Below, one piece after another: positions 50,534 through 58,456 of a DNA stretch of 64,000 nt; position 1 is the stretch's first letter; every line of letters starts with the position of its first letter. The DNA comes from Janthinobacterium tructae. GTDB taxonomy: Bacteria; Pseudomonadota; Gammaproteobacteria; Burkholderiales; Burkholderiaceae_D. The position numbers were made by a program, and so were the translations under genes. The stretch spans positions 4,402,001-4,466,000 of the forward strand of contig NZ_CP041185.1 in NCBI RefSeq assembly GCF_006517255.1, written 5' to 3'. The notes beneath the pieces are model-generated. The model saw only the letters and a list, made by a program, of their open reading frames with translations. It made no database searches and was not told the origin of the DNA.

Positions 50534-51014
50534 TGTCGTTCTCTGGAAAGTAGTCACACAAGTGTCGTCATAGCAGCATTGCATCAAGCAAGAGCATGTT
50601 CGCGTCCGTCTACAAGAAGCCAAGATTTATTTGGTGGCATGACGCTCTTTACCGCAGGGCGAGAGGCCGTTCCAAAGAAGAGCTAAGCAGGATAATGTCT
50701 TTTTGCCTAATAGGCAATTAACGTATGCAATATTTCATGTAAATACATGAGATTCATGCACTGCGTTGCAAAAAACTTGTCTTGACGAAGACTTTCAATC
50801 CTGATCGCAACAATTGTTTGCGTCCGCCGTCATTTCAACAAGGTTTGATAATTTCCATATGGAAACTTGTGGCGCGTCAATTTGCCAAATTATGGACGCT
50901 TTATAGTCAATGCAATGGCGGAGAAATTTACGGCAGGAAACATATTAGCAGGAATGGGCAATGTTTCACACCCGATTGCGCCAGGGACTTGTGATTCACT
51001 TTTGGGAGCTTGTC
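50534..51014. promoter_or_regulatory. Long regulatory region upstream of the Flp pilin gene
   Basis: These 481 AT-richer bases contain no credible gene. Three dyads stand out: TTGCCTA-A-TAGGCAA (50703-50717), TCATGTA-AA-TACATGA (50735-50750) and the perfect TTTCCATATGGAAA (50852-50865). A sigma54-type -24/-12 element was not found. The region probably integrates control of the Tad pilus genes. Confidence 0.55.
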
Positions 51015-51197
51015 ATGCATACCTTCCTGTCGGCAGTACAGCAGTTTGTCAAGGATGAGGATGGCATTACTGCAATCGAGTACGGCTTGATTGCGGCCTT
51101 GATGGCGACCGCCATCACGGCCGGTTTCTTGCTGATCAAGACCAACTTGCTGGCCGTCCTCACCGACATTTCCTCGAACCTGGTGTTGACGCCCTAA
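51015..51197 (+). CDS. flp: Flp/Fap-type major pilin
   Basis: This 60-residue prepilin has a short leader ending DEDG, with cleavage expected before ITAIEYGLIAALMATAITAG. The processed N-terminus with Glu at +5 and a following Tyr, and the long hydrophobic helix, are diagnostic of Flp pilins. GGGAG precedes the ATG at 51015. It heads the Tad locus and is followed by a strong terminator, so the pilin should be made in excess over the assembly machinery. Confidence 0.93.
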   Translation: MHTFLSAVQQFVKDEDGITAIEYGLIAALMATAITAGFLLIKTNLLAVLTDISSNLVLTP

Positions 51198-51204
51198 GCG
51201 GGTG

Positions 51205-51237
51205 CCCGCCGCTGGCCGGCCGGTGGCGGGTTTTTTT
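51205..51237 (+). terminator. Terminator between flp and the pilus assembly genes
   Basis: The stem CCCGCC-GCTGGCC with GGCCGGT-GGCGGG (51205-51230, two G-U pairs) is followed by seven T residues. Readthrough would supply the downstream genes at a lower level than the pilin. Confidence 0.9.
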
Positions 51238-51250
51238 CAGGAGGTATGCC

Positions 51251-51784
51251 ATGCCTGCAACTGCCTTGTGCGACCTGCTGCTGTTGTGTTTTGTGACGGG
51301 GGCCGCCGTCAGTGATTTGATCCGCCGCAAGATACCGAATGGTTTGGTGCTGTCCGGCATGCTCGCCGCGCTGGCTTTGCACCTGTGGCTGTGGCCGCAA
51401 AGCGTGCCGTCGTTGTGGCTGGGCGGCATGGCGACGGGTTTCTTCCTGTTCCTGCCTTTATACGTGCTGCGCGGCATGGCCGCCGGCGACGTCAAACTGA
51501 TCGCCATGGTGGGCGCCTTTGCCGGCCCGTGGCCCGTGCTGCAGATCTGTTTCGCCACCTTTGTGCTGGGCGGCCTGATGGCCGTGCTGATGATCACCTG
51601 GCAGGGCAAGTGGCGCGCCTGCCTGGGCAACCTGCGCCAGCTGCTGTGGCCGATGATCGCGCGCATGGCCGGCATACCCCTGGCACCCGCCGCACTGGGC
51701 AGTGGCGCCAGCGTGGGCAACATGCCGTACGGACTGGCCATTGCCCTGGGTTGCCTGGCAGTGCAAGGGCGACATTATTTCTGA
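51251..51784 (+). CDS. cpaA: Prepilin peptidase, A24 family (CpaA/TadV)
   Basis: This 177-residue polytopic aspartate peptidase processes the Flp pilin. The catalytic Asp residues fit Asp22 (SDLIRRKIPN) and Asp80 (AAGDVKL, the GxGD-type motif), each beside a membrane helix. It lacks the N-terminal methylase domain of PilD, as is usual for TadV. A near-perfect AGGAGGT lies 5 bases before the ATG. It directly follows the pilin terminator. Confidence 0.9.
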   Translation: MPATALCDLLLLCFVTGAAVSDLIRRKIPNGLVLSGMLAALALHLWLWPQSVPSLWLGGMATGFFLFLPLYVLRGMAAGDVKLIAMVGAFAGPWPVLQICFATFVLGGLMAVLMITWQGKWRACLGNLRQLLWPMIARMAGIPLAPAALGSGASVGNMPYGLAIALGCLAVQGRHYF

Positions 51785-51877
51785 TTGTCATTCATTGCTC
51801 TGAATCAATGGGCGCCAGTCCCCGCTGGCTAGAATGAATTCTGTTCAATGCAGTCTTAACCGGCTTGGAGACACAGG

Positions 51878-53251
51878 ATGACCGAGGTCGTTTATTCCAT
51901 GAGCAGCGAGAGTGCGCCGCGTCCCGCCGACGCGAACCTGATGCCGCCCTTGCCGCCGCAGCCGAAGAGCTTGCGCGAAACGGGCCTGGAGCGGCCGCTG
52001 GTGGTTGAACTGATCGCCAAGCTGATGTTTGTGAGCGGCAAGACGCACCTGTCCGCCATGACGACGCGCTTGCGCCTGTCGATCAATGTCTTGCGCGAAG
52101 TGCTCGATTTCATGGTGGCCGAGCAGATGGCCGAAGTGGCCTGGCGCGGCGAATCCGAGATCGACGTGCAGTATCAGCTGACGGGCGCCGGCAAGCAGCG
52201 CGCCAGCGCCTTCCTTGAGCGCTGTGCGTATATCGGCGCCGCCCCCGTCACCCTGGAAGCTTACCGCGCCATGGTGGCGCGCCAGTCGTGGCTGGTACAG
52301 GAGCAGCGCGTCGGCAGCGACGACCTGGCCGCCGTGCTGGGCAGCGCCCATGCGGGGCCGGGCATGCTCGACGTGGTCGGTGCTGCCCTGCATTCGGGGC
52401 GCTCGCTGCTGCTGTACGGTCCGCCCGGCAGCGGCAAGTCGACCCTGGCGCTGCAACTGGGACAATTGCTGCACGGTCTCGTCGCCGTGCCCTACGCCAT
52501 CGTCGTCGGCCAGGACATCATTCAATTGTACGATCCGGCGCAGCACCTGCCGCCCGCGCCGCAGCATGTCAGCCATGCGCGCCAGGCGCTGGAGCGGCGC
52601 AGCACGGATATTCGCTGGGTGTTGTGTCAGCGTCCCGTGATTCACGTAGGCGCCGAGCTCGACGCGGGCATGCTGGAGCTGCGCCATGACGCCAGCGGCG
52701 GCTGCTACCAGGCGCCAGCGCATGTGCGGGCGAATAACGGCATGCTGATCCTTGACGACCTGGGCTGCCAGCGTCTGGGTGCGCACGAACTGCTGACGCG
52801 GCTGATGCAGCCGCTGGCACGGGGCATTGACCAGCTGGGCCTGCCTGGCGGCGTGCAGATCAGCGTGCCGTTCGACAATGCCCTGGTGCTGGCCACGAAC
52901 GTGCCGCCGGGCGAGCTGTTCGATCCTGCCTTGCTGCGCCGCATCGGCTACAAGGTGCAGGTGGGGCCGCTGGCCGAGAGCGCCTATCGCGCCCTGTTCC
53001 GCCAGCAATGCCGTCTGGCTGGCATGGCCATCGACGAGCTGACCCTGAATCACCTGCTGCAGCTGCATGGCGCGCAGGGACGGCCCTTGCTGGCCAGTTA
53101 TCCTGGTGAATTGCTGGCGCGCATAGGCGACTTTGCCGGTTTTGCCGGCTGTGAAGCGCGCCTGACGGTGGCCGCCCTGGACCAGGCCTGGAGCAGCCTG
53201 TTTGCCAGTTGCGACATGCCGGCCGCCAGCCTGTGCGAGCGTATCGCATGA
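51878..53251 (+). CDS. AAA ATPase with winged-helix N-terminus, Tad-locus associated
   Basis: This 457-residue cytoplasmic protein has an N-terminal winged-helix-like region (about 40-105) and an AAA domain with Walker A GPPGSGKST (181-189), Walker B GMLILDD (288-294) and a sensor-like ATNVPP (about 333). It resembles the predicted chaperone-type ATPases annotated next to Flp pilus genes in some bacteria and is distinct from the secretion ATPase TadA. GGAG precedes the ATG, and the stop overlaps cpaB (ATGA). Its role in pilus assembly is unproven. Confidence 0.78.
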   Translation: MTEVVYSMSSESAPRPADANLMPPLPPQPKSLRETGLERPLVVELIAKLMFVSGKTHLSAMTTRLRLSINVLREVLDFMVAEQMAEVAWRGESEIDVQYQLTGAGKQRASAFLERCAYIGAAPVTLEAYRAMVARQSWLVQEQRVGSDDLAAVLGSAHAGPGMLDVVGAALHSGRSLLLYGPPGSGKSTLALQLGQLLHGLVAVPYAIVVGQDIIQLYDPAQHLPPAPQHVSHARQALERRSTDIRWVLCQRPVIHVGAELDAGMLELRHDASGGCYQAPAHVRANNGMLILDDLGCQRLGAHELLTRLMQPLARGIDQLGLPGGVQISVPFDNALVLATNVPPGELFDPALLRRIGYKVQVGPLAESAYRALFRQQCRLAGMAIDELTLNHLLQLHGAQGRPLLASYPGELLARIGDFAGFAGCEARLTVAALDQAWSSLFASCDMPAASLCERIA

Positions 53252-54102
53252 AGAACCGGCGCGCCCTTCTGATGATGGGTCTGGCTGTGGTGCTGGGCCT
53301 GCTGGCCGTGTTGCTGGCCTCGCACTGGCTGCTGCGCCAGACGCCTGCCGGCAAGGGCAAGATCGTCGTCGCCGCCAGCGATGTCAACCTGGGCCAGCGC
53401 CTGACGCCCGAGATGCTGCGCCTGGCCGAGTGGCCGGCGGAAAGCTTGCCGCAGGGCGCGTTGCAAGACCCGGCGCCACTGGCGGGACGGGTGCTGAAAA
53501 CCAGCGTGCTGCGCGGCGAACCGCTGAGCGAAGCCAAGCTGGCGCCGGTGGGTACCCTGGGCGGTCTGTCGGCCCTGATCACGGAAGGGCGGCGCGCCAT
53601 CACCGTGCGCGTCAACGACGTGATCGGCGTGGCCGGCTTCGCCTTGCCGGGCAACTATGTCGACATCATCGTGAGTACCCAGCAAGATGCCGGCGACCGG
53701 GCGTTTCCGCAAAGCCGCAACATTTCGAAGATCGTGCTCGAACGCATCCTGGTGCTGGCCGTGGCGCAGGAAGTGGGGCGCGACGAGACCAAGCCGCGCG
53801 TGGTCAATGCGGTGACCCTGGAAGTGACGCCGGAACAGGCGGAAAACCTGGACCTGGCGCGCAGCGTGGGCAGCCTGTCGCTGGTGCTGCGCAACCAGGT
53901 CGACCCGCAGCCGGGCGTGACGGCGGGCGCCACCAAGCTGACCCTGCTGGGCGGGCCGCTTGAAGCCGAACCCGCTCCTGCCGCTGCCCCCGTGCCTGCT
54001 GTTGCACCGCGTGCGGTGCGCGTGGCGAAGGCAGTGCCGGAAGCGGCGCGCCAGTGCAGCGGCGTCATCGACGGGACGCGCCAGTCGCGCGAATGTTTTT
54101 AG
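53248..54102 (+). CDS. cpaB: Flp pilus assembly protein CpaB/RcpC
   Basis: This 284-residue protein has one N-terminal membrane anchor (LLMMGLAVVLGLLAVLLASHW, about 7-27) and a SAF/CpaB domain (IVVAASDVNLGQRLTPEMLRL). A Pro/Ala-rich tail (about 245-265) ends in a short Cys-containing C-terminus. CpaB links the outer-membrane secretin with peptidoglycan or the inner membrane. The ATG at 53248 overlaps the preceding stop and begins the membrane anchor. Confidence 0.9.
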   Translation: MKNRRALLMMGLAVVLGLLAVLLASHWLLRQTPAGKGKIVVAASDVNLGQRLTPEMLRLAEWPAESLPQGALQDPAPLAGRVLKTSVLRGEPLSEAKLAPVGTLGGLSALITEGRRAITVRVNDVIGVAGFALPGNYVDIIVSTQQDAGDRAFPQSRNISKIVLERILVLAVAQEVGRDETKPRVVNAVTLEVTPEQAENLDLARSVGSLSLVLRNQVDPQPGVTAGATKLTLLGGPLEAEPAPAAAPVPAVAPRAVRVAKAVPEAARQCSGVIDGTRQSRECF

Positions 54103-54108
54103 CTAACC

Positions 54109-55566
54109 ATGGACACGCTCATGAACCGCGCCCTGCTGACACTGTGCTGCCTGCTGTTGCCGCTTGCCGGCGCGGCGGCCGATCCTGGCCCGCGCTGCGG
54201 CGGCGAAGCGGCGTCACCCGGCAACCTGCAGCTGCAGGTGGGCAAGTCGAGCATGCTGCGCCTGCCCGAGGCGGTGCTGGCCCGCAGCGTCGGCAATCCG
54301 GCCGTGCTGCAAGCCATGCTGGTGGCGCCCGACACTTTATATGTGGTCGGCGTCGAGGTGGGCAGCACCAACATGATCATCCAGGGCAAGAGCGGCGTGT
54401 GCAGTGTGGTGAACGTCAGCGTCAGCATGGACCCGGCCGGCTTGCAAGCGACCCTGGCGGCCCTGATGCCGGAAGAGCAAGCCATCCGCGTGACGGCCGT
54501 GGCCGATACCCTGGTGCTGTCGGGCACGGTGCAGGATGCGGGCGCCGTGCTGCGCGCCGTCGAGCTGGCGCACGCGTATGTGCGCCGCGCTACGTACCCG
54601 CTGGCGCTGCCCAAGCCCGCCGATGGTGCCGCCATGCCGCTCGCCGCCACGGCGCCCGCTGGCGGCACGGGCAGCGCGAACAGCCGCATCATCAACATGC
54701 TCGACGTCAGTGCGCCACAGCAAGTGATGCTGGCCGTGCAGATTGCCGAAGTGTCGAAGTCGCTGCTGGAACGGCTGGAAGTGGGTGCCACCCTGCGTTT
54801 TGCGTCCGGCAGCTGGGCCACCACCTTGCTGTCGAATTTCCTCAGCGGCACGGCCAATGGCTTGCTCGACGTGCGCAAGTCGAATGGCCAGCAGCTGACC
54901 ATCGAGGCGCAGAAACAGGATGGCCTGGTGCGCATCCTGGCCGAGCCGACGGTGATGGCGATCAGCGGGCAGGAAGGCAGTTTTTTGGCTGGCGGCAAGA
55001 TCTTCATTCCCGTCGGCCAGGACAACAACAAGATCACGCTGGAAGAGCGCGAGTATGGCGTCGGCCTGCGTTTTACGCCCACCGTGCTGTCGGGCGGGCG
55101 CATCAATTTGAAGGTGGCGCCGGAAGTGTCGGAACTGTCGCGCGAAGGAGTCGGCATTTCCGCCGCCGGCGTCAGCGGGCGCTCGATCCTGCCCGTCATC
55201 ACGACGCGGCGCGCTTCGACCACGGTGCAGCTGTACGACGGCCAGAGCTACGCCATCGGCGGCTTGATCAAGAACAACCAGGTGAGCAACATCACGGGCG
55301 TGCCCTGGCTCAGCGAGGTGCCCATCCTCGGCGTGCTGTTTCGCAGCACGGATTTCCAGCATGACCGCACGGAATTGCTGTTCGTCATTACCGCGCACCT
55401 GGTCAAACCCTTGCCGGCGGACGCCGTGCTGCCGACGGCGCAGCTGGCGCCCCCTTCGCGCACGGACTTGATGTTGGGCGGCAAGATGGAAGGCACGCTG
55501 GCGCCGCCGTCCGTACCGCCGCCCGTGCCACCACTGCGCGCGGCCAACGGTTTCGAGCTGAAATGA
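54109..55566 (+). CDS. cpaC: Type II/IV secretion secretin (CpaC/RcpA)
   Basis: This 485-residue outer-membrane secretin has a signal peptide (cleavage near GAA-AD) and an N-terminal pilus-formation domain (LQLQVGKSSMLRLPEAVLARS). A BON-like segment and the C-terminal secretin domain follow, with VPWLSEVPILGVLFRS (about 398-413) and LLFVITAHLVKP. It forms the ring through which the Flp pilus exits. A second Met at 54121 is possible as start. It lies 6 bases after cpaB. Confidence 0.92.
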   Translation: MDTLMNRALLTLCCLLLPLAGAAADPGPRCGGEAASPGNLQLQVGKSSMLRLPEAVLARSVGNPAVLQAMLVAPDTLYVVGVEVGSTNMIIQGKSGVCSVVNVSVSMDPAGLQATLAALMPEEQAIRVTAVADTLVLSGTVQDAGAVLRAVELAHAYVRRATYPLALPKPADGAAMPLAATAPAGGTGSANSRIINMLDVSAPQQVMLAVQIAEVSKSLLERLEVGATLRFASGSWATTLLSNFLSGTANGLLDVRKSNGQQLTIEAQKQDGLVRILAEPTVMAISGQEGSFLAGGKIFIPVGQDNNKITLEEREYGVGLRFTPTVLSGGRINLKVAPEVSELSREGVGISAAGVSGRSILPVITTRRASTTVQLYDGQSYAIGGLIKNNQVSNITGVPWLSEVPILGVLFRSTDFQHDRTELLFVITAHLVKPLPADAVLPTAQLAPPSRTDLMLGGKMEGTLAPPSVPPPVPPLRAANGFELK

Positions 55567-55582
55567 GACGGGGAGAGATGCC

Positions 55583-55885
55583 ATGCCGAACTCGCTTTTG
55601 ATGTCGCTGCGGCGCCTGGCGGCGCTGCTGCTGGCGCTGCAACTGGCCGCCTGCGCGCACGGCAGCACGCCGCAGCTGGACCGGCGCTTTGGCGATGCCG
55701 TGCGCCTGGCCATGGCGCAGCAGGTGCGCGATCCGGCCAGTGCCGGCAATCGCACGCCGGCCGATGGCCTCGATGGCCCCAGCGCGCACGCCGTCATGCA
55801 GCGCTACCGCGCCTCGTTTGCCGAACCGAACGGCCAGGCGCCGCAGCCGGTGCAATTCATGCTGGGAGGCGGCAATGGCAAATAG
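55583..55885 (+). CDS. Small lipoprotein of the Tad locus
   Basis: This 100-residue protein has a lipoprotein signal (LLALQLAACAHG, Cys about residue 24), then a short domain with DGPSAHAVMQRYRASFAEP and a Gly-rich end. It lies where CpaD/RcpB would be expected but is far shorter, and shows no recognised CpaD domain. It could serve as a secretin pilotin or stabiliser. Its 3' end overlaps the TadG-like gene by 11 bases. Confidence 0.72.
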   Translation: MPNSLLMSLRRLAALLLALQLAACAHGSTPQLDRRFGDAVRLAMAQQVRDPASAGNRTPADGLDGPSAHAVMQRYRASFAEPNGQAPQPVQFMLGGGNGK

Positions 55886-57317
55886 ACGCCAGCGCCAGCG
55901 CGGGGCGATGCTGATCGCCTTTTCCATCCTGCTCATCGTGGTGCTGGGCTTTATCGGCCTGGCCGTGGATGTGGGCATGGTCATCGGGCGCAAGACGGAA
56001 TTGCAGAACCTGGCCGACAACGCGGCGCTGGCGGCGGCGCCGGAACTGGTGGGCACGGCCGCCGGCCTGGCCAATGCCGTGGAGAAAGCCAAGCTCAGTG
56101 CGGCCGGGCATAGTGCATATCGGCGCCGCACGCAGGGCGCCATCCTGTCCGACGAGAGCATCCGCTTTGCCAGCGCCTTTGACGCGCCGGCCAGTGCGTG
56201 GCAGGTGGCGGCGGCGGTGGCCGATCCCGCCACGGCCCTGTTCGTGCGCGTCGATACGCGCGACAACAGGCCGTCGCTGGGCAGGGTGGCGACGGCCTTC
56301 CTGGGCGCCTGGTCGCCTGCGCTGCGCACGCTCGACACGGGCGCGCGCGCCGTGGCGGGCCGCGCCAGCCTGCGCCTGACGCCGCTGGCCATCTGCGCAT
56401 TGTCGTCGGCGCCGGCCGGCCTGCGCACGAATGCGGGGCCGCCCGAGCGCAAGGAAGCGCTGGAATACGGCTTTCGCCGCGGTGTCGCGTATGACCTGTT
56501 CCATCTTAATCCGCATGGGGCCGTGCCCGAGCACTTCGTGCTCAACCCGCTCGGTCCGCTGGGCGCGCTCGGCCCGTCGGCGCAGGTGAGCAACGCCGCC
56601 GTGGCGCCGTTCATCTGCAGCGGCAGCGTGCTGCACACGGCCATCGGCGGCGCGGCCATCCATGCGCACCGTCCGTTCCCCACCAGCTTGTGGCCGGCAT
56701 TCAACGCCCGCTTCAACCAGTATGCGGGCAGCGGCTGCCATCCGCTGACGGCGCCGCCCGACGTGAATATCCGCGTCTTTCCCAATGCAGCGGCAAACTG
56801 GTGGATGAATATGCCGTCCGCTTCCAGCGCCGCCTCCAGCGGCGGCAATCCCCTGCTGTCGGTGGCCGACCTGCCGCCGGCCGCCGCCGGGGTGCCTGCC
56901 TCCATTTCCGCTGCCAGCTATGGTCCCTTGTGGTCGTTCGCCAAGGCGGTGCAATACGCCAGTCCCAAGCCACCCGGCGATTTTGTCGCCTTTCCCAACA
57001 GCGCCTGGAGCAGCCTGTATCCAGGCTTGCCCGGCGCGCCTGCCAGCAACAGCTTTTATCCCGCCAGCGGCACGCCCTATCTGGCGCTCGCCTTCCAGAC
57101 CGCGCCCGTGGGCAACACGGGCGTGGCGCAGCGGCGCGTGCTCAACATCGCCTTGCTGGCGTGCCCCTTGCCGGCCGGCAGCGATGTGCTGGCCAATGTG
57201 CTGGCCGTCGGCCGTTTTTTCATGACGGCGCCGGCCAGCAGCGCCATGCTCAGCGCCGAATTTGCCGGCGTGGTGCCGGAGCAGGCGCTGGCCGGCCCGG
57301 CGGAGCTGCTGCAATGA
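55875..57317 (+). CDS. tadG: TadG-like pilus assembly protein
   Basis: The 480-residue protein begins with the Tad pseudopilin-like hydrophobic segment (RGAMLIAFSILLIVVLGFIGLAVDVG, about 9-34) and the following RKTELQNLADNAALAAAPEL, typical of TadG/Flp-associated proteins. The long extracytoplasmic remainder is rich in Ala, Pro and Ser. The start at 55875 lies inside the preceding gene behind GGGAGG; earlier in-frame codons would be the wrong protein. It shares ATGA with the next gene. Confidence 0.82.
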   Translation: MANRRQRQRGAMLIAFSILLIVVLGFIGLAVDVGMVIGRKTELQNLADNAALAAAPELVGTAAGLANAVEKAKLSAAGHSAYRRRTQGAILSDESIRFASAFDAPASAWQVAAAVADPATALFVRVDTRDNRPSLGRVATAFLGAWSPALRTLDTGARAVAGRASLRLTPLAICALSSAPAGLRTNAGPPERKEALEYGFRRGVAYDLFHLNPHGAVPEHFVLNPLGPLGALGPSAQVSNAAVAPFICSGSVLHTAIGGAAIHAHRPFPTSLWPAFNARFNQYAGSGCHPLTAPPDVNIRVFPNAAANWWMNMPSASSAASSGGNPLLSVADLPPAAAGVPASISAASYGPLWSFAKAVQYASPKPPGDFVAFPNSAWSSLYPGLPGAPASNSFYPASGTPYLALAFQTAPVGNTGVAQRRVLNIALLACPLPAGSDVLANVLAVGRFFMTAPASSAMLSAEFAGVVPEQALAGPAELLQ

Positions 57318-57802
57318 AGGCGCCATGCCGCAAGTCGTGCCCACGCCGCCAGGACGGCGTGGCCGCCATCGAGCTGGCGCTGATCCTGCTGTTTTTCATC
57401 GGCTTGCTACCCGTGGTACTGCTGTTCGGCCGTGCGCTGCTGGCCTATACGGCCATGCAAAAAAGCGCGCATGATGCGGCGCGCTATATGGCTACCCTGC
57501 CGCTGCCGCAGATGACGAATACGGCATCGGCGGTCCAGGGCACGGCGTTTGCGCGGCAAATGGCGCTCGATGCGATGGCGGAAACCTGGCCGCAGCTGGA
57601 GCCGGTTCAAGTCAATCTGGAATGCGTGTACAGCGACGACGCTTATTCCTGCGGCACGCTAACGAGCAAGCCGCTGCAGGTGCGCGTCAAGTTCGCCACC
57701 GACATGCCCATCGGCATCCTGCCCGACCTGTTGAGCAAGTGGCTGCCGCCGATGGCATCGATACCGTTGCGTGCCAACGCGACCTTGCGCTATGAAAATT
57801 GA
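57314..57802 (+). CDS. tadE: TadE-like pseudopilin
   Basis: This 162-residue protein has a short basic leader (MKAPCRKSCPRRQDG), then VAAIELALILLFFIGLLPVVLLF with the conserved Glu of TadE-like pseudopilins, consistent with processing by the prepilin peptidase. Its start overlaps the tadG stop by 4 bases, and its end overlaps the next pseudopilin gene by 11 bases. Minor pseudopilins help start or anchor Flp pili. Confidence 0.85.
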   Translation: MKAPCRKSCPRRQDGVAAIELALILLFFIGLLPVVLLFGRALLAYTAMQKSAHDAARYMATLPLPQMTNTASAVQGTAFARQMALDAMAETWPQLEPVQVNLECVYSDDAYSCGTLTSKPLQVRVKFATDMPIGILPDLLSKWLPPMASIPLRANATLRYEN

Positions 57803-58400
57803 CCTGCACAGGGGGCGCCGGCGCCAGGGCGGCGTGTTCGCCGTCGAATTCGCCATGCTGGCGGTGCTGTTCTTTCTCTTCCTGTTCGCCATGCTGGAAG
57901 TGGCGCGCGCCGTGTACGTGTGGAATATGGTGCATGAGATCACCCGGCGCGCCGCGCGCGGCGCGGCCGTGACCGATTTCAGCGACGCCGGCGCGCTGCA
58001 GGCCGTGCGCACGCACGCCGTGCTGCGTGCTACGCCGGGCGCGCTGCCGCTCGGTGGCGGCATCAGCGATGCGTATGTACGCATCGATTATCTGTCGCAG
58101 GCCGCCAGCGGCGCCGCGCTGGCGGCAGTGCCGGTGACGGTGATGCCAGGCTGTCCGCAACGCAACCGTATCAATTGCCTGGACGATCCGCATGGCGCCA
58201 GCTGCATCCGCTTCGTGCGCGCGCGCCTGTGCGTGCCGGGCGATGGCGCGCGCTGCGAGCGCGTGCCATACCGGCCCGTGCTGCCCCTGCTGGGGATGAT
58301 GTTTCCCTCCGGCGCAGGGGCCGTGCGTTTGCCCAGCGGAACCACCATGGCGGTGGCCGAGTCGCTGGGCTATCCGGACAACCCGAATTTCTGTCCCTGA
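57792..58400 (+). CDS. tadF: TadE/TadF-like pseudopilin
   Basis: This 202-residue protein has the leader MKIDLHRGRRRQGG followed by VFAVEFAMLAVLFFLFLFAMLEVARAV, the TadE/F signature with Glu in the mature N-terminal helix. The C-terminal domain contains six Cys residues (GCPQRNRINCLDD, ASCIRF, RLCVPGDGARCERV), which may form disulphides in the periplasm. The start overlaps the upstream gene by 11 bases. Confidence 0.83.
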   Translation: MKIDLHRGRRRQGGVFAVEFAMLAVLFFLFLFAMLEVARAVYVWNMVHEITRRAARGAAVTDFSDAGALQAVRTHAVLRATPGALPLGGGISDAYVRIDYLSQAASGAALAAVPVTVMPGCPQRNRINCLDDPHGASCIRFVRARLCVPGDGARCERVPYRPVLPLLGMMFPSGAGAVRLPSGTTMAVAESLGYPDNPNFCP

Positions 58401-58456
58401 GCGCCGCCAGACGGTGGCAGCCGACTGTGTTGACCTGAAAGAAGCGAGGAAGTGCG

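Noticed and set aside
50782..50994. Possible 70-residue peptide before the Flp pilin
   Set aside because: Composition is unlike the real genes here, there is no ribosome site, and it lies in the palindrome-rich control region.
50534..51014. Sigma54 promoter for the Tad genes
   Set aside because: No TGGC-N8-TTGC-type pair with correct spacing was found in the region.
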